A program made the translations under genes and the position numbers. A stretch of 64,000 nucleotides of DNA. Source: Thysanoteuthis rhombus (taxonomy: Eukaryota; Mollusca; Cephalopoda; Oegopsida; Thysanoteuthidae). Shown here in pieces: positions 48,401-60,864 of the stretch. Positions within the stretch are counted from its first letter, which is position 1, and each line of letters begins with the position of its first letter. The stretch spans positions 434,001-498,000 of the forward strand of contig OY735228.1 of NCBI GenBank assembly GCA_963457665.1, read 5' to 3'. Under the pieces are notes generated by a model that did no database searches, was not told the DNA's origin, and saw only the letters and a program-made list of their open reading frames with translations.

Positions 48401-51400
48401 AGTCAAGATCTGAAGAAACTTTTGAATTTGTCACTGGTTTGTTGTGACTCCGCAGATGAAGTTTAAAATTGCCAAACATAAAGAATGCTCGGCTGCAGTA
48501 ACGACACTTGTAAGGACTGCCTTCGCGGTGGGTGCGAAGGTGTTGTTTCAAATTCGAGGATGCCCTGAAAGTCTTGCTACAGTGAGTACAGGAGTAGGGT
48601 TTCTCTCCAGTGTGGGTTCTGACGTGACGAGTCAAGTTACTCGGATTGGCAAATGCTGCCCGACAACATTTACATCGAAATGGTTTCTCTCCTGTGTGGG
48701 TGCGGACATGCTTTATCAAATTACAGCGGGAGGGAAACATACGTCCACAGAATCTGCACTTGTGCAATTTGGATGTCCTGACACTTACAGTAGCCGTTGC
48801 AGCAGGGATTACTGCAGTAGCTTCAATAAGCTCAGTAGTTTCTGAGGCTGATAACAAGTCCTCTCTTTCAGATTTGATCTTTAGGGAAAGATTTGTCATT
48901 GTTGGGGGATTCTGCGTATCTGGTGAAAGTGACAATGACGCAATCTTGCCATTCTCACTTTCTTCTAACCGACTCGTTGTCACAGTCAGTTCAGGGCAAT
49001 CTACTAATTCATTACTTTTGAGTTCATTCAAACAACTTTCCTCTCCTGTAGGAACATGCTCTTTGCCTAGAGAAGACTGCAAAGTTATGTGCTGTGTTGT
49101 CAATAGACGATACGGGACATCCTCGTTATTCAATGCTACAACGTCCGATGCTGTGTTTGAAGTTGAATGATGAAGGGATATTTCTTCCGCTTTGGAATCA
49201 AAACTTACAATTTGGGATGTATTTTCTTTTCCCTTAACAAACTGAGATCTTCCTACATGGCACTTAGGACTAACTTTTGAAGAGATCTTCTCAGATGAAA
49301 CCAAATGAGAAGCATTAACTATTACTGGGCTATCGTTTGATGATTCTGTAACAAAAGAGGAATTTTTAAGCGGTTTCTGCTTATGAGGAAGTGCAGTTCT
49401 ATCGGCCAACGAATTCTTCAGGGTAAGGCTTTGTTTTGTAAACCCCAAAGAATTTCTGAGACGCCAGAAGTTGGGGGTCATAATGCTGGAGGAAGAAGAT
49501 AGTTGGCCACCACTGAGAGATTTTACAAGGTTTGTTTTTGTACCACTGGAAGAGGATCCATTGATCTCTCTGTCCGTTGCGTGTGTCCTGAGATGAATTT
49601 TTAATTCCTTCTTTCGAATGAATATTTGGTCACAGAACGAGCATTTGATTTGACGCGTGGCCGAAGAGTGACTATTAATGTGAATCTTGAGATTACTTGA
49701 TGATCGGAACGTACAAGAACACAAACTACATTTGTAGGGCCGTTCTCCCGTGTGTGTTCTCAGGTGGCGAGTTAAATTGCTGGGGTTTGCGAACGCTTTT
49801 CCGCAGTGCTTGCACGCAAATGGTTTCTCACCTGTATGGACGCGGATATGCTTAATGAGATTGCAGTGTACGGTGAAACCTTTCGAACAGTAAACACACC
49901 TGTAAGGACGTGATTTGGATATGGTGGAAGAGACGAGAGACTTGAAAGAAATGCTTTTGGTAAATTTACTGTTTTGTAACTTAGTCCGACCCAAAGATAA
50001 ATCATTATTTGTTTCTGAATTAAAGCCATTGTTGATTGAAGTTGATTTTTTGTTACTTTTGTACAAGTTTCCAAAGTTCGTGTTTTCTGAGAATTTGTCA
50101 GAAAATTGATTTTCCTTCAAAGATGAATGATCGACTAGATGATCATTTAACAGAGCAGCTGGTGAACCAGGATGACCGTAATTATCAAGGTAATTGTTTT
50201 CCAAATCAATTACAATAATATTGTCTTGGTTTATTTGCTTACTGTTTTGATCCTCGGGCTTGGGGCTCTCTTGCCATGAGTCCGGGTCAACGGGCTCGAT
50301 GCCGTCTTGCCATGAGTCTGGCTGATGCAAAGAAGAATCCTCTTCTTGGCGGCTGAGATTCTGGATGAATTGATTTGAGAAATCAAGAGAATCATTCAGA
50401 ACTGAAGAAAAAGTGGTTTGCACTTTTTCCCTTCTTTCTTCCTTTTCTTTCCATCTGAGCCTCAAGGATGGATTATCTTCATCAGAAACATTTGCACTGC
50501 TATTGTCATCATTGGAGACAAAAGTGAAGACCTCACATTTCCCATTTTTTTTATGGGATGATAAAAAAGTTTTTTGATCGGTTACTAAATTCTCAGCATT
50601 TACTTGTACCTCAGAAGCGTTTTCCGTATTTGCACAGACATCATTTAAGCCTTGTCGATTCTGGTGAGATTTCAAGTGTGATCTATAACGACTGACCACT
50701 GAAAACTTTTCCTGGCAAACATTGCACTTGTATTGGGCATACTTGAAATGCGTGCGCTGATGGGATCTGAGGTTAGACGAGGCACGGAACCTTCTCTCAC
50801 AATGTGGACACTTATAGGGTTTCTCTCCCGTGTGTGTTCTGACATGGCGGGTCAAATTGCTTGGATTCGCAAAAGCTGCAGAACAAAAAGAACACTTGAA
50901 CGGTTTTTCGCCAGTGTGAATACGAATGTGTTTACGCAGATTACCTTGGATCGAGAAAGCCTTGTCACAGTAACGACATTTGAAACGTAAATCATGAGAT
51001 GACTGTTCTTTTGATAAGGCCTGCTGGAGAGGATTCTTTAATCGATTCCTCAGAAGTTTTCGGCTTTTATTCAAGACAATTCGATCGAGTTTACTCTTAG
51101 CAGAAGAACACGTGTTGGATTTCTTTCTCGAAGCACGACTAGATTCATTCTGCTGGTCTACATTTTTCTTTATTGTTAAACCATTTCTGGAGTTGCATAA
51201 TTCAACTGGGCCATTCTCAAAGTCATCAAATTTGCTGGGAATCGGATCTGCTTGAGCATCAATAATGAAAATGTTTTTGTTATACAGACTGTCATCCTGG
51301 AGAACATTCATTTCCATTGGAGCTGATTGGATTAAATCAGTTGGCATACACTTCCCTTTATCCGTATTTATTATATCATCTTCTCCGCGTTTTTCTTCCC

Positions 51401-53222
51401 AAACCTTTTCAATAATAATCACTTCGTTATCATCTTCATTCATATCAGGCCTTACCAGTTCAGCAGGTGATTTTATATCACTCTTTTTCAGTTCAACCTG
51501 TTTTGCTTTGCAAGGATTTTCTTTTGACAATTCAGGCCATTTTAATTCACTGACAGCAGCATCAATATCTTGTGCTTTTTCTCCTTTCACAATCAAAGAA
51601 TCTGCCTTCAAATTCTGAGATTCACAAGAGTTCAACGGCTCCAAAACTTTAATTCCTCTCAGCGGATCTTCATAATGAACAATGAAATCACTTTTCGAGG
51701 TGTTAGATTTTTCAAAATCGTCATCAACATTCAAACCTGCAGATCTCGGAGATTTCAAACATGGATTGTAGCGCTTGCCATTCATATTTGTTACACAGAT
51801 GTGCTGTTTGAGTTGCCCTGGTTCCTCAAATGATGTATCACACAGCACACACAACAAGTTCTTTCCCTGAGGGTCTGGTGAATCTGTTGTTAGATGAATC
51901 CTGCTAGCTGACATCTTGTCGCATGTGCCGCAGTAAGGCTTTTCATATGTATCTTGTTTGCTGGAGTCTTCAAGGCTGAAAATCCTTTCACAATAAACGC
52001 ATTGAGTGAGTTTATTTGCAAGTTCATCCAATGTACATGTCGAATCATCTCGAAGATCTATCTCATCTGCTTGATCCAAATGGTTGAATTGGAAAACTGG
52101 AGATTTCGGCTTTTCGTAGGACTCTTCAAATGTGACAACATCATCATCAATATCATCTAAACATGCATCTTTGATAGAAAACATATTCCAGTCTTTTTCT
52201 CCTGTAAAAGATGGCGAGACAGAATACTCGTCGAGTCCAGAATTTTCCTCAGAAAGATTCGATTGATTCTCTTGCTTTGGAAAAGGGACTTGATCATCAA
52301 GATCGACGATTTCAATGGCAGGTTTGGTTCGAGATGAGATTAAATCTTTCAAGAGAGGATTTACTGAGGGCAATTTTGCTTCTCGATTGACTTGGCTGGC
52401 ACTGGAATTGGAATTTAAATCTTTGGACAAAGCTGCAGGCTGAAGACTTGGAATAACACCATTGCTTTTCACAATGCCGTGCGAGGTTTTCTTCTTGATA
52501 CTGAAAGAAGAGAAGTTTTCATGTCTATCGACCAAACTCTTATTTAAAGACACACTATCATAGCTGCTGTTATAATTTTGGACATCACTGCCAACAGATG
52601 AAGCAGCCAGCAAAGACAGTCTCCAGATTTCTTCACTCATATCTTCATTTGAACAGGAATTGGTTGACGTGAAGGATGGAAAAGAGGGAGAAGATGATAA
52701 TAATTTCATCGCTGTAGAAGCGGGGTTTTTGTTCATCAATGCATCTGTTTTGGAAGTGCTTGCTTTTGTGTAAGGGGAAGGGAAACGACTTTTGTACAGG
52801 AGTTCTGATGTGATATCAAAATGAATCTTCATGTGGGCACAGTAATTAGAAAATGTGGAAAAAACATCCGCACACTCTTGACACTTGAAAGACGTGTCCT
52901 TCAGGTGAGTTTTCAGGTGATACTTAAGATTGGACCGATCTCGAAAGCCTTTTTGACAGAATCCACATGCATAAGGCCGGATGCCCGCATGGAGACGACG
53001 ATGTCGCGTCAGATTGCTCGGATTGGCAAATGCCTTTTCACACACTTCACACTTGAAAGGACGTTCACCTGTATGAGTACGGGTGTGTTTGACGAGGTTA
53101 CTATGAACAGTGAACGTTTTGATACAAAATGTACATTTGTATGGGCGACGTACTGTACGAACAACATCGTTAGAAAGTGTGCCAATGTCATGCACCAGAT
53201 CCAAGCTATTTTCTGACGCCAT
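45420..53222 (-). CDS. Giant C2H2 zinc-finger protein, 2600 residues, seven repeated finger clusters
   Basis: Probable nuclear DNA-binding regulator. A single open frame starts at ATG 53222 (context aaaATGG) and ends TAA 45420-45422. Finger clusters lie near residues 28-135 (4 fingers), 746-852 (4), 1105-1217 (4), 1486-1594 (4), 1671-1752 (3), 2226-2335 (4) and 2517-2600 (3). Single fingers lie near 2019-2042 and 2091-2113, with degenerate C-x2-C remnants near 410-490. In every cluster finger 2 reads [12 protein letters not shown] or nearly so (ANPSNL always), finger 1 is NLxKHxRxH-like, finger 3 [14 protein letters not shown]. TGEKP-type linkers are well kept. Linkers between clusters are long, Ser/Asn/Glu-rich and probably disordered. 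SUMO-interaction-like motifs (EIVDLDD near 304, IIVIDLEN near 1002) and IKxE sites occur. No KRAB, BTB or SET domain is seen. Not a family I can name. Transcription runs toward the myosin gene. Confidence 0.93.
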   Translation of the reverse strand: MASENSLDLVHDIGTLSNDVVRTVRRPYKCTFCIKTFTVHSNLVKHTRTHTGERPFKCEVCEKAFANPSNLTRHRRLHAGIRPYACGFCQKGFRDRSNLKYHLKTHLKDTSFKCQECADVFSTFSNYCAHMKIHFDITSELLYKSRFPSPYTKASTSKTDALMNKNPASTAMKLLSSSPSFPSFTSTNSCSNEDMSEEIWRLSLLAASSVGSDVQNYNSSYDSVSLNKSLVDRHENFSSFSIKKKTSHGIVKSNGVIPSLQPAALSKDLNSNSSASQVNREAKLPSVNPLLKDLISSRTKPAIEIVDLDDQVPFPKQENQSNLSEENSGLDEYSVSPSFTGEKDWNMFSIKDACLDDIDDDVVTFEESYEKPKSPVFQFNHLDQADEIDLRDDSTCTLDELANKLTQCVYCERIFSLEDSSKQDTYEKPYCGTCDKMSASRIHLTTDSPDPQGKNLLCVLCDTSFEEPGQLKQHICVTNMNGKRYNPCLKSPRSAGLNVDDDFEKSNTSKSDFIVHYEDPLRGIKVLEPLNSCESQNLKADSLIVKGEKAQDIDAAVSELKWPELSKENPCKAKQVELKKSDIKSPAELVRPDMNEDDNEVIIIEKVWEEKRGEDDIINTDKGKCMPTDLIQSAPMEMNVLQDDSLYNKNIFIIDAQADPIPSKFDDFENGPVELCNSRNGLTIKKNVDQQNESSRASRKKSNTCSSAKSKLDRIVLNKSRKLLRNRLKNPLQQALSKEQSSHDLRFKCRYCDKAFSIQGNLRKHIRIHTGEKPFKCSFCSAAFANPSNLTRHVRTHTGEKPYKCPHCERRFRASSNLRSHQRTHFKYAQYKCNVCQEKFSVVSRYRSHLKSHQNRQGLNDVCANTENASEVQVNAENLVTDQKTFLSSHKKNGKCEVFTFVSNDDNSSANVSDEDNPSLRLRWKEKEERREKVQTTFSSVLNDSLDFSNQFIQNLSRQEEDSSLHQPDSWQDGIEPVDPDSWQESPKPEDQNSKQINQDNIIVIDLENNYLDNYGHPGSPAALLNDHLVDHSSLKENQFSDKFSENTNFGNLYKSNKKSTSINNGFNSETNNDLSLGRTKLQNSKFTKSISFKSLVSSTISKSRPYRCVYCSKGFTVHCNLIKHIRVHTGEKPFACKHCGKAFANPSNLTRHLRTHTGERPYKCSLCSCTFRSSSNLKIHINSHSSATRQIKCSFCDQIFIRKKELKIHLRTHATDREINGSSSSGTKTNLVKSLSGGQLSSSSSIMTPNFWRLRNSLGFTKQSLTLKNSLADRTALPHKQKPLKNSSFVTESSNDSPVIVNASHLVSSEKISSKVSPKCHVGRSQFVKGKENTSQIVSFDSKAEEISLHHSTSNTASDVVALNNEDVPYRLLTTQHITLQSSLGKEHVPTGEESCLNELKSNELVDCPELTVTTSRLEESENGKIASLSLSPDTQNPPTMTNLSLKIKSEREDLLSASETTELIEATAVIPAATATVSVRTSKLHKCRFCGRMFPSRCNLIKHVRTHTGEKPFRCKCCRAAFANPSNLTRHVRTHTGEKPYSCTHCSKTFRASSNLKQHLRTHREGSPYKCRYCSRAFFMFGNFKLHLRSHNKPVTNSKVSSDLDLLDSKPINYSNRNANQDLVPVFSHVDTTMAASDDNNHPDQMQWSESRSAKADVIVVPTFRRRPKKYKCVYCEKTFNVSSNLTKHVRTHTGEKPFQCRFCPKAFANPSNLIRHERIHTGERPYLCPYCPQRFAASGNLKEHVKKHVSSASDELPLHLQTLLETGFMKRKQNTVKEKHLNSSTFGKDNFTASTARIEQTLPLLTESSSTNAKDSDNLSLEYNSENEDNHVIEVANQLDILDQSFEKGMTSRNCVLSSDSETSSLALNRNEASSVFSVDSLILNSLKKPVAGRDSVNERHIKQEDLTQEKDCASSNDFYSNSVDINNDGQETVKEGKDNGEELEFKDPICVQNDFLALFNRNSRDPRNDERNTNPRGVSGMSQSMDSILCKKEFPNSASSNPNSFENSPHPQKEGSYQCQMCHLSFVHFYELNQHMEIHALSSEIEIKDEVSNNEEFSKNCLDYEAGENPSENAENENVSFAAGELYICKYGCQTFGSYAELKSHLKIHVEEDKVLIDNAVCVDDDHFPRNDIQKESSSILDSLNPQSRLISAAAMVPPSPLDLYGCGPFISPSDSDQHLMLELTQPDRSPTESSGPSSQSRLETFKGIPITWSTKTNSQKPHHCPFCIKSFSKRSQLTKHIRTHTGETPHKCRYCGTGFANPSNLTRHIRTHTGEKPYKCPICKKAFGNSSNMKEHLKTHSKITLYKCKYCQKKFSSFHSYRTHLKSHYKVFSTGETDKKVESPISIVIDNNNSSSSDGIVEIYEQKNDLLSLSTSNQTSSQKFERDRLNFSVSDLSISEQNEVCEIIKMNDATSSDCHSIVYFADTVEASQAVNETIASHHKPPACQKQPEQLINLVDFYQTFSPSHEDSRSSPNENQKEFQHDFLERPDKLAKANQSKTFNPYSRQALRSHICKYCGKSFSIHSNLTKHIRTHTGEKPFKCHTCGAAFANPSNLTRHVRTHTGEKPYLCPHCSKSFRASSNLKVHLKMIHTQC

Positions 53223-53789
53223 TTTAGTTTGTAGGAGGAGGTCTTTCTGGTTTATAAGTTGGAAATGTCGTGGGGTTTAGGAGATTGGCACTTCGGTCAC
53301 AGCCTTGTTGACATTATTCTCTTCATGTAAAAAAAATTGTTAAAATCAAGGAGAATAACAAATGATGAAAATTATCTCCTTTCCACCTTAAGGTAATTTT
53401 TTTTTTTATTCTACTCACAACACTGTTTCATTATTTTTTGTATTTATTCACAGAAGAGTTCCCCTGTCAATTAGGAGCAGAATCAAGTGATTCTAGGATT
53501 TAAAAATTGAATCTCCTTTTCATCATCCAACCTCCACTTTATTAATTCATGATAAAAAATGAAACAAGCTTGAACACTTTCGTATTTCTGATAGAAAAGC
53601 ACTTGAAGATTATATCAGAGAATATACCATTCGGATTTTCTCCTCATATTCTAACTATTATTGTAATCCACAAATATAAAACACAATTTTATGATGTCAG
53701 ATATCCCGAAGAAATTGATGCAATATGAATCATTGTATTGCATCAACAACTTGAGAACACAAACAAATTTTTTATGTGTATGATACTTT

Positions 53790-53945
53790 TCAATGAGCAC
53801 ACAGATACTACAATCTGATCCTGGGTAGAAGTGCTGGGGAGCAACACTTTGATCCCAAGCCAAACACACAGATACTACACTCTGATGTTAGGTAGAGGGC
53901 TGGTGAACAACACTCTGATCATAGGCATAGCACACAGATACTTTG
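53790..53945. repeat. Two-unit tandem repeat of about 68 bases
   Basis: CACACAGATACTACAATCTG, then GGTAGAAGTGCTGG and GCAACACTTTGATCC, is followed by a diverged second unit (CACACAGATACTACACTCTG) and the start of a third (CACACAGATACTTTGATCC). Confidence 0.75.
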
Positions 53946-55025
53946 ATCCTAATTTTCTTTCATGAATCAAAATGGAAAGAAAGTGACACTTCAATTTAGC
54001 TCAAAAAGTTGTCTTTTTGAGAAAAGAAATTTTGTAAAGTCCTTTCATTCAGTGAGCAAAATACTAAGAGGACTGGAGCGACTGATGACAGAAATGCTTA
54101 GTCAGCAATTAGTATTCAGCTGACAACATTCAAGTAACCATTTTGGATTGAAGCCTTCAACAAGTGTCAGAGAAGAATTCTCATCGCCAGAAATAAGGGA
54201 TCCATTTTTCACCGTCAATCATTCAAGCAGCAGCGGCACCATGGAATTTCTGGAAAATCACAAGAACAACAATTTAAATAAGCATTGTTAGATTTCATTC
54301 TAGGGGCCTTCAATCAACATACTAGAGAGCACTCAGTGTATTCATTCCTCTGCCCATGCCATACACTAACTAAAAACAGAATGGAAATCACTTCATATAT
54401 AGTGACGATGCAGGGGAAGTATCTGTGTAGGTTTTGATTTTTCAATTTCTGGATTATTGTGTGATTATATGAAGAAAATATCTCCCTAACAGGAAAAAAT
54501 TTCCTGTTTCCAAAAATTTAACCAATTCTTCCTTTCACAAGATATCATTGAAATTCGATTAGAAATTTGAGAGATATTGTATGGGCAAACTGGAAAACAT
54601 AAGCGAACAAAGAGTCTAAAATCTTACAATCTAAAAATTTACAGGAACAATTTAAATGAAGATTAACAGATTTCATTCAAGGATTCTTCACTCAAGAAAA
54701 ATAAGGGTAAAAGTAGAGTTTTCCCTTGCTATCCAAAAGTAGAACATTCCTATATAACATTTTTGTAAATGAAGAAACATTCATTTGAAAAAAAAAATCT
54801 TTTTGAGAGTCCCCCCCCCCCAATAGTGACGATGGATGTTAAGCTAAGTCATTGGAGTTCGAGGTGGTGGGAGGTGCAGGAGAGAGAGAGAGGAAGAGGG
54901 TGCACACTGCCTTTAAAACAGATCGCAGTAAAACAAACAGTTTTTATTTTCTTCATAAAAGCAAAAAAGTAGCATAAAGCGAACCTTCGAAAAGCGGGTG
55001 AGACTTAAAAGAAAATTGAATGAAA

Positions 55026-55070
55026 TAAGGGAGGTAATTTCAAATTTAAATATGAAGTTACCTCCCTTTA
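55026..55070. repeat. Short palindrome TAAGGGAGGTAATTTC
   Basis: 16-base arms, inverted with one mismatch and one insertion, around a short AT loop. Same AAGGGAGRTAACT theme as 40017-40054. Confidence 0.65.
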
Positions 55071-55734
55071 ATCGCTGATTCAAAAAAAACCTGGTGTATA
55101 CAAGTTAAACAGCATAAAGCAAATGACGAATTGAAAGATTTTTTTTCGGAAAAAACGACTTGAGTAAGAAATACAAGAATACCTTATTATGTGCGGTTTG
55201 ATGTAATACGGTTAAGGTATTGCTGTGCAAATTGATGTAAATAAGTATAAGCTGGAAAAATATTTAATAAAACACATTGAATTATTATAAGAAATGAATT
55301 AACCACACTGAAGAAGATATGTCCTAGGAAAATAAATAGCTTTATAGTAAAAATATAATTTGTTTATGAACAAAAGAACTCATAGACAATATTTTCATTT
55401 AAATTAAGTATGTTCACAGAACAAATCCGGTCAATGGCCTCATTTCATCCAGTCCAGGTGATATCATTGAATATTCAATGTTGTACACATAAATTCTTTG
55501 TTTTCTAGTTTTGGTTGGTGAACAATAAAATCTAGTTTTGAAAATTAAGCAAAAATCTCATTTTTGCATGGGCATCAAATAAATCAATGTTTTATAGCTG
55601 GAAACATTTCAACACTATGCATTTCTGTTATAGATATACTAGGATATTAAATGTTATATCCATTCATACAATTTCTGCACAGATGTTTATGTAGGTATTT
55701 AGTCCAATCAAAAGAAAATATTGAAGTAATCGAA

Positions 55735-55834
55735 AAACTAGCTGGATGATTATTGTTCCATTTTTTATTCAATTTGGCCATCGAGACATAAAAACATTTT
55801 TTATCCGGCCCACCTCTGGAAAAGTTGACCCCTG
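55735..55834. mobile_element. Possible hAT terminus
   Basis: On the minus strand CAGGGGTCAACTTTTCCAGA followed by GGTGGGCCGGAT resembles a common hAT left end. The partner end was not found. Confidence 0.35.
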
Positions 55835-56351
55835 ACGTATAGGAAAGAAAACTCCTAATTTGTACATTTTGGATTGAATACATTGACACGATACAGGACT
55901 GGAATGTTCAAAAGAATTACGTCCACAGGAAATAACATCTTGACTACTTGAAAAGTGACTCTAGAAAATAATATGATAGAGACAGTTACATTGAAGGAGT
56001 GGATAGGATAAGAAATCCACAGAAGAAGAAGAAGAAGAAGAAGAAGAAAGGTGGATAGTTTTCTATAGAAAATATTTCTCTGACAATTATCTGTTCATGT
56101 AGGAGGAGAGTGTTTCCCCTTGAAGCCAAGCCTCTTAACAGCATAACTGGACTTGTTTATTGTATCATTTGAAATAAATAGCATGGATACAGAAGAAAAT
56201 CTGATCCAATCTGTTGCTCTTGTTATAGATCTCTTTTATGCCTCACATAGGGAATCTCGCAAGAAACTGACTGAGTGGCTTCAAAAGGAAATAGAGCCAC
56301 AAATTATGTTCTGATAACTTAAATTCAACTCTACTGATCATCCAGTTCTAC

Positions 56352-56352
<1 letters not shown>

Positions 56353-56408
<56 letters not shown>
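56353..56408. repeat. (AT)n microsatellite
   Basis: About 27 TA units. Confidence 0.96.
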
Positions 56409-56412
<4 letters not shown>

Positions 56413-56534
56413 CAAGCGTTACCAAAGAGAAAAAGAAATGCGGCTGATGGGAAACTTAAGCATACAACAATAAAGATTTTCAGCCATTAAGTGAATCACC
56501 TTACTACATCTCATAGTGCTGGTACAATTATGCA

Positions 56535-56935
56535 AGTCCATCAAAACCTGATCATTATAATCCAGCCTGAATTTAGCAATCAAAATCTAACCATTGGAAT
56601 TTGACCATCATAATCTAGTCAACAAGGTCTGATGATGGTCAGATTTTCATAGCTAGATTATGATTGTGATTATTATGGTCTGATTATGATGAGTATCATC
56701 CGGCCATTATAATCAGACCATCGAAAATTGGCCATCATAATCTAGACATAATAATCATCACCATAATCTAGCCATCAATATCTGGCTATTAAAATCTGAC
56801 CATCAGAATTTAGTCCTCATAACTTGACCATCAAATATCTTTTATCCATAATTCAGCCATTGTAATCTAACCATCAGGCCCTAACCATCATAATCTGATC
56901 ACAATAATCTAGCCAGTGTGTCCATCAAAATCTAT
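56535..56935. repeat. Degenerate satellite built on CCATCATAATCTGA
   Basis: Roughly 14-16-base units such as CCATCATAATCTAG, CCATCAGAATTTAG and CCATTATAATCAGA follow one another for about 400 bases. Between about 56622 and 56695 the units are inverted (TCTGATTATGATG). Confidence 0.7.
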
Positions 56936-57159
56936 CCCCAAAATCAAAAAATTCCAATCTTAGTTGATAACATTCCAGCCTTCCAACCAGAGGAAATTGG
57001 TTCTTTTATTGCAGCCAACTCCAAAGTTAATGCTTTAAGGATGAATTTCTCTTCTATTCTTTCATTTTCTTTTATATTTCTTTTAAAGATAATCAGGTAC
57101 GTATCATTCTCAGCATATATCCTCATCGAGGTTGTTGCAGATTTAGGTGTACATGGGTT

Positions 57160-57435
57160 ATTGTTGGTGAGACCCACTTCCGGCTGGCCTGGCCTATCGA
57201 AGCTTTGTTCTTACAGCACTAATGGTCACCCAGTTAGGTACTGTCTAGGCTTGGCATAGCTTAACTTCGGTGATCTCATGTCAACGAGAACCAGTGTATC
57301 CAATGTGATTTGGCCGTAACCCCTTCACCTTGGGGAGAGGTTCCTCAATTCCAGTCCTTGTACTGAATGTTTAGCAGAGAGATATTGAGTAACATTTTTA
57401 AAGTTTTTGATATGACTTGGCAGTGGATCCATGTC
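57160..57435 (-). repeat. 5S-rRNA-like SINE, copy 4 (best preserved)
   Basis: The minus strand reads GGTTACGGCCAAATCACATT, then GATCACCGAAGTTAAGCTAT and CAGTACCTAACTGGGTGACC, following 5S rRNA from CTACGGCCATACCA through GATCTCGGAAGCTAAGC to TTAGTACTTGGATGGGAGACC. A further 110-130 bases upstream (CTCTCTGCTAAACATTCAGT) are shared with copy 1. Confidence 0.75.
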
Positions 57436-58816
57436 TCTCTGAACTGGAGGCAAAAAATCTAACCATAATCACCTAATATCACTGATTAACCATAGCCCAG
57501 GAGTAAAGTGCTTGCATCCAATTCAGTAAACTAGTGTGTATAATCATTCCTAATTAAGACCTTATGAGTGCAATTTTGAAATCAGTAATTACGAATTTTT
57601 GCAAAGAGTTTTCAAGTAATGACAGGAAATTATAATATGAAAAGTAAATAAACAAATTCTCAAGGAAACTGAGGAGATACAGCACCCTCATCAACATATG
57701 CAGTGCTTTTTGGTAGGAAAAAGATACATTTTAAAACATTTATATTTCCGATTGTGACCACTTGTTGAAAGAGTCTTGATATTAACAATTGTTGCCGGCA
57801 GAAAATACAAAATGTGAAGAATGATGATAGTATCGACTGATATGATTTTCTTTTCTTTACTACGGATTCTATTAGTAGAAGTAGTCATAGTAGTAAGATT
57901 AACAGCTGAGACAGGGGGGGGGGTAATAATCGATGATGATGCTATGCCTTCTTATATGATTTCTCTTGCATAAGAAATCTTTTTGAAAGATACGATTCGA
58001 ACAGAAATGTCTTCGATTGGTAGAAAAATCTTTAGTTTCTTCTTTGGAGACAAAGAAATTCCAATCGGACAGACGGTAACAGTGATAGCCATCGTAAGGA
58101 ATTAATTATCAAGCCGAAGAACAAGAATATAATTTTTTATTTATTTTTTATTAGATGGAGTGTTTTAGACCAGTATCATCAATTCTACAGTATTATTTAC
58201 TTCGTTACCGTAGAAAGACGGTCTGAGTTGTTGTGATATAAAGGAAATAAACAGAGATTATGAAAAAGGTGAACAGCGAAACACCAAACATTGATTAATA
58301 ATAATGAGTGTTGAATTCGAATCTGTAGTCTTGCTTAAAAACAAAGCAATGCAAAGTATGAATAACCACGAATAACTTTCTAAAAACATTTATAGACTGT
58401 ATTATTCAATTTCTGTGCCGAAATAACAAAGCAATATCGGTTGAATTGAAATAATAATAAAATAATGCTATCCTCGCACGACGATTATCACAAGACTGGA
58501 GTGTAATTGTTGTTTACAAACATTTATGTTAGTTTTGAATAAAAATTGTTTCTTTCGGGATTCCACGGGGTCATTTACTTGACTTTATCTTTTACTTACT
58601 CAACTTATCCTGCCATTTGATTCAAGGTCTCCATTTACAACAGAAAATAAAGCTTTTTCAATAGAAGACCAACATCGACTTTGCAAAATGTACTACTATG
58701 GATCATCAAGAGTTGTATTACGGTACCGATCGGTGTTTTTTAATATATAAATAAATCGAATCGCCCCACAATGCGAGGCGCAGTAAAATAGAAGATGGAA
58801 ATATACAAGTTTAGAA

Positions 58817-58960
58817 ACTTACTTGATACATTATAAGACTTGAAAGATTTTTTTTTCTTGGCGAATTTTGCAGATACTTTTTTTAAGAAATAAATAAATG
58901 TTTACATATAATACATAGACGCCTACAATTTGAGCGCTTCCGGTTTCTCCGGTGTTGCGT
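58817..58960 (-). promoter_or_regulatory. Speculative promoter/first-exon area of the zinc-finger gene
   Basis: On the minus strand CCGGAGAAACCGGAAGCGCT (about 58930-58955) contains an ETS-type CCGGAAGC core in a locally GC-richer patch. A GTAAGT donor-like site follows at 58822-58817. The distance to the ATG is 5.6 kb, which would need a 5' UTR intron. Pure inference. Confidence 0.15.
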
Positions 58961-59354
58961 GAAAAGATATCCCTTTTTGCAAAAAGGACAAAGTTTGATC
59001 TGGACGTTTACGAATAATAGATCTAAAAGTTAAAAAAAATATATATATTTGTTTCAATTGATATTCAACTGATGATGAGAATTTAATAAGTGATAACATA
59101 ATATCAATTGAGTGAAAACGATTTGGCCCAACGTGGACGGTTTAATTTCTTTTACTACTTCTTACCTTCATTTTAATTTGTAATTGCTTTCATCACAACT
59201 TTCACTAGAAGTAAAAAAAAGGTAGTTTAAAAGAAAAGGAAAAAAATTGGTTACAAAACTTCATCTAATGATAGGAATAAATGATAAATATTTATGATAT
59301 CACACCACTTTTTCCTAGCTATGTTCGGAAGTTATACTTTAAATAATAACATAA

Positions 59355-59600
59355 GGGAAGGCTAGGTAGTTTAACGAGAGGGTTGGAGGAGGGAAGCAGA
59401 AAAAAATTAGATAGTTTAATAAGAGGGAAGAAAGAAAGAGAGTAGAAAGTAAAGTTTGTTAAATAACAGAACAGAAAAGAAAGTCTGATCATTTAATAAG
59501 AAGGCAGGAAGAGAGAGGACAGAAAGAAAGGTAGTTTGATAATTAGGTTGGAAGGAAGAAGGGAGGAAAAAAAGTTAGGTAGCTTAAATGGGGGTGGGTA
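59355..59600. repeat. Degenerate purine-rich tandem repeat, about 48-base unit
   Basis: Five or so units of GGTAGTTTAATAAGAGGGAAG followed by AGAGAGGACAGAAAGAAA-like sequence, each diverged. Confidence 0.65.
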
Positions 59601-59854
59601 GCAAGATTTTCACATATAAAATGAATCCTTATTTGTATAAAATTTGTATAAAAACATGGACAGGCAATGAAGATAAGGGAGAGAATGAGAATATATAAGC
59701 AAAGAGTGAGAGAAGAGCAGAGGCTTCAGATTCTGGATAATCTTTGACATCATCACCTTTGGAATTTAAAAGGGTTCAGATAGTTCCCATATCATGTTCA
59801 TAAGAAGTGAAAAAAAATATCCATTTTTTTTAACAGACGAAACTTTGAAATTAT

Positions 59855-60072
59855 CCCATTAACTGCGATAAGTGGCAAAGAATAGTTATCGATTGCTAGA
59901 TAAAAGCCTTTGTCCATTGCAAGGTAATCCATTGAGAGATAATCCTATGTAAAGCAAAAGCCCTGACTCATGGATAGAACTTTATTGCCATTGTTCAGAA
60001 TGAAACAAAAACTTTACTGAGTTCGCAACAGAACTGCAGTGACTGAAAATTCCCTCATTTGCAGTTAATGGG
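59855..60072. mobile_element. piggyBac-like MITE, both ends intact
   Basis: Perfect 12-base inverted ends CCCATTAACTGC / GCAGTTAATGGG. TTAT stands on both sides where relatives have TTAA, the piggyBac target. 218 bases, no coding capacity. Confidence 0.75.
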
Positions 60073-60179
60073 TTATCTATGAGAAATATGAGAGCAGTAT
60101 TTGGTAACATCTTATTAAGGATGATTCTTTGATTATATACACATAATGATAATCAAATAATTGAGTCATCCAAAGACAG

Positions 60180-60320
60180 ATGTTTTGTAGTATTACAACT
60201 CTTCAGTGCGGCTATAGACTATCCATTATTCCATCCAGTACCATGAGGCAGGATTGAAACCTTCACTTCAGACCCAGAAGCAGGCGTTATACCTCTGTCT
60301 TATGTAGAACTGGTCGATCA
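60180..60320 (-). repeat. tRNA-derived SINE-like fragment
   Basis: The minus strand carries GAAGGTTTCAATCCTGCC, a B-box-like motif, after GACAGAGGTATAACGCCTGC. The A box is weak and there is no cloverleaf. Confidence 0.4.
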
Positions 60321-60864
60321 GTAAGGCTGAATTTAAGCGATATATTTATTTACGCACAATTCCTCATCCACCAGAGTGCTCTATTACAGAGTTGGAAGAG
60401 CGTTGTTTATAGCTCATAATGAACGAGTTACCTTACTTAAATAGAGCTCAACCCTGAATAAGGGAGCGTAATGAACATTTATTTTCATGACAAATACTTA
60501 TCTTTTTACATAATCTCTTTCTTTGTCAATACACCTAACCCAACACTTCCTTGTAAATCATATAGTTTGAACGTTATACTGTGAAAATTTCAGATCAAAA
60601 TTCAACTAATACGCATGTAAGGCCTGATTTTCGTCCATCCAGACAAAGTGAATGGACCATCTCTACAAGACACGCCCTGGTCCGAAAGAATTGTCACTTT
60701 TGATATTTATTCTTATGTTTTCCTTTTCCTTTCTTTTCTCAATCATATCCATCTTTCAATCAGACACCATCGGTCGACCTGTTTTTTCTGTGTTGACAGG
60801 GGAAATGTCAACATCAAGTTATTCTGCGTCTATTTTCTGGATTATCAGAAATTAACAAACAAAA

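Noticed and set aside
48646-49170. 174-codon plus-strand open frame opposite the zinc-finger gene
   Set aside because: It is the antisense shadow of the 2600-codon frame; its sequence is the complement of finger and linker codons with no independent domain.
56353-56408. AT tract as a replication origin or matrix attachment site
   Set aside because: It is an ordinary dinucleotide microsatellite; the sequence alone gives no support for such a role.
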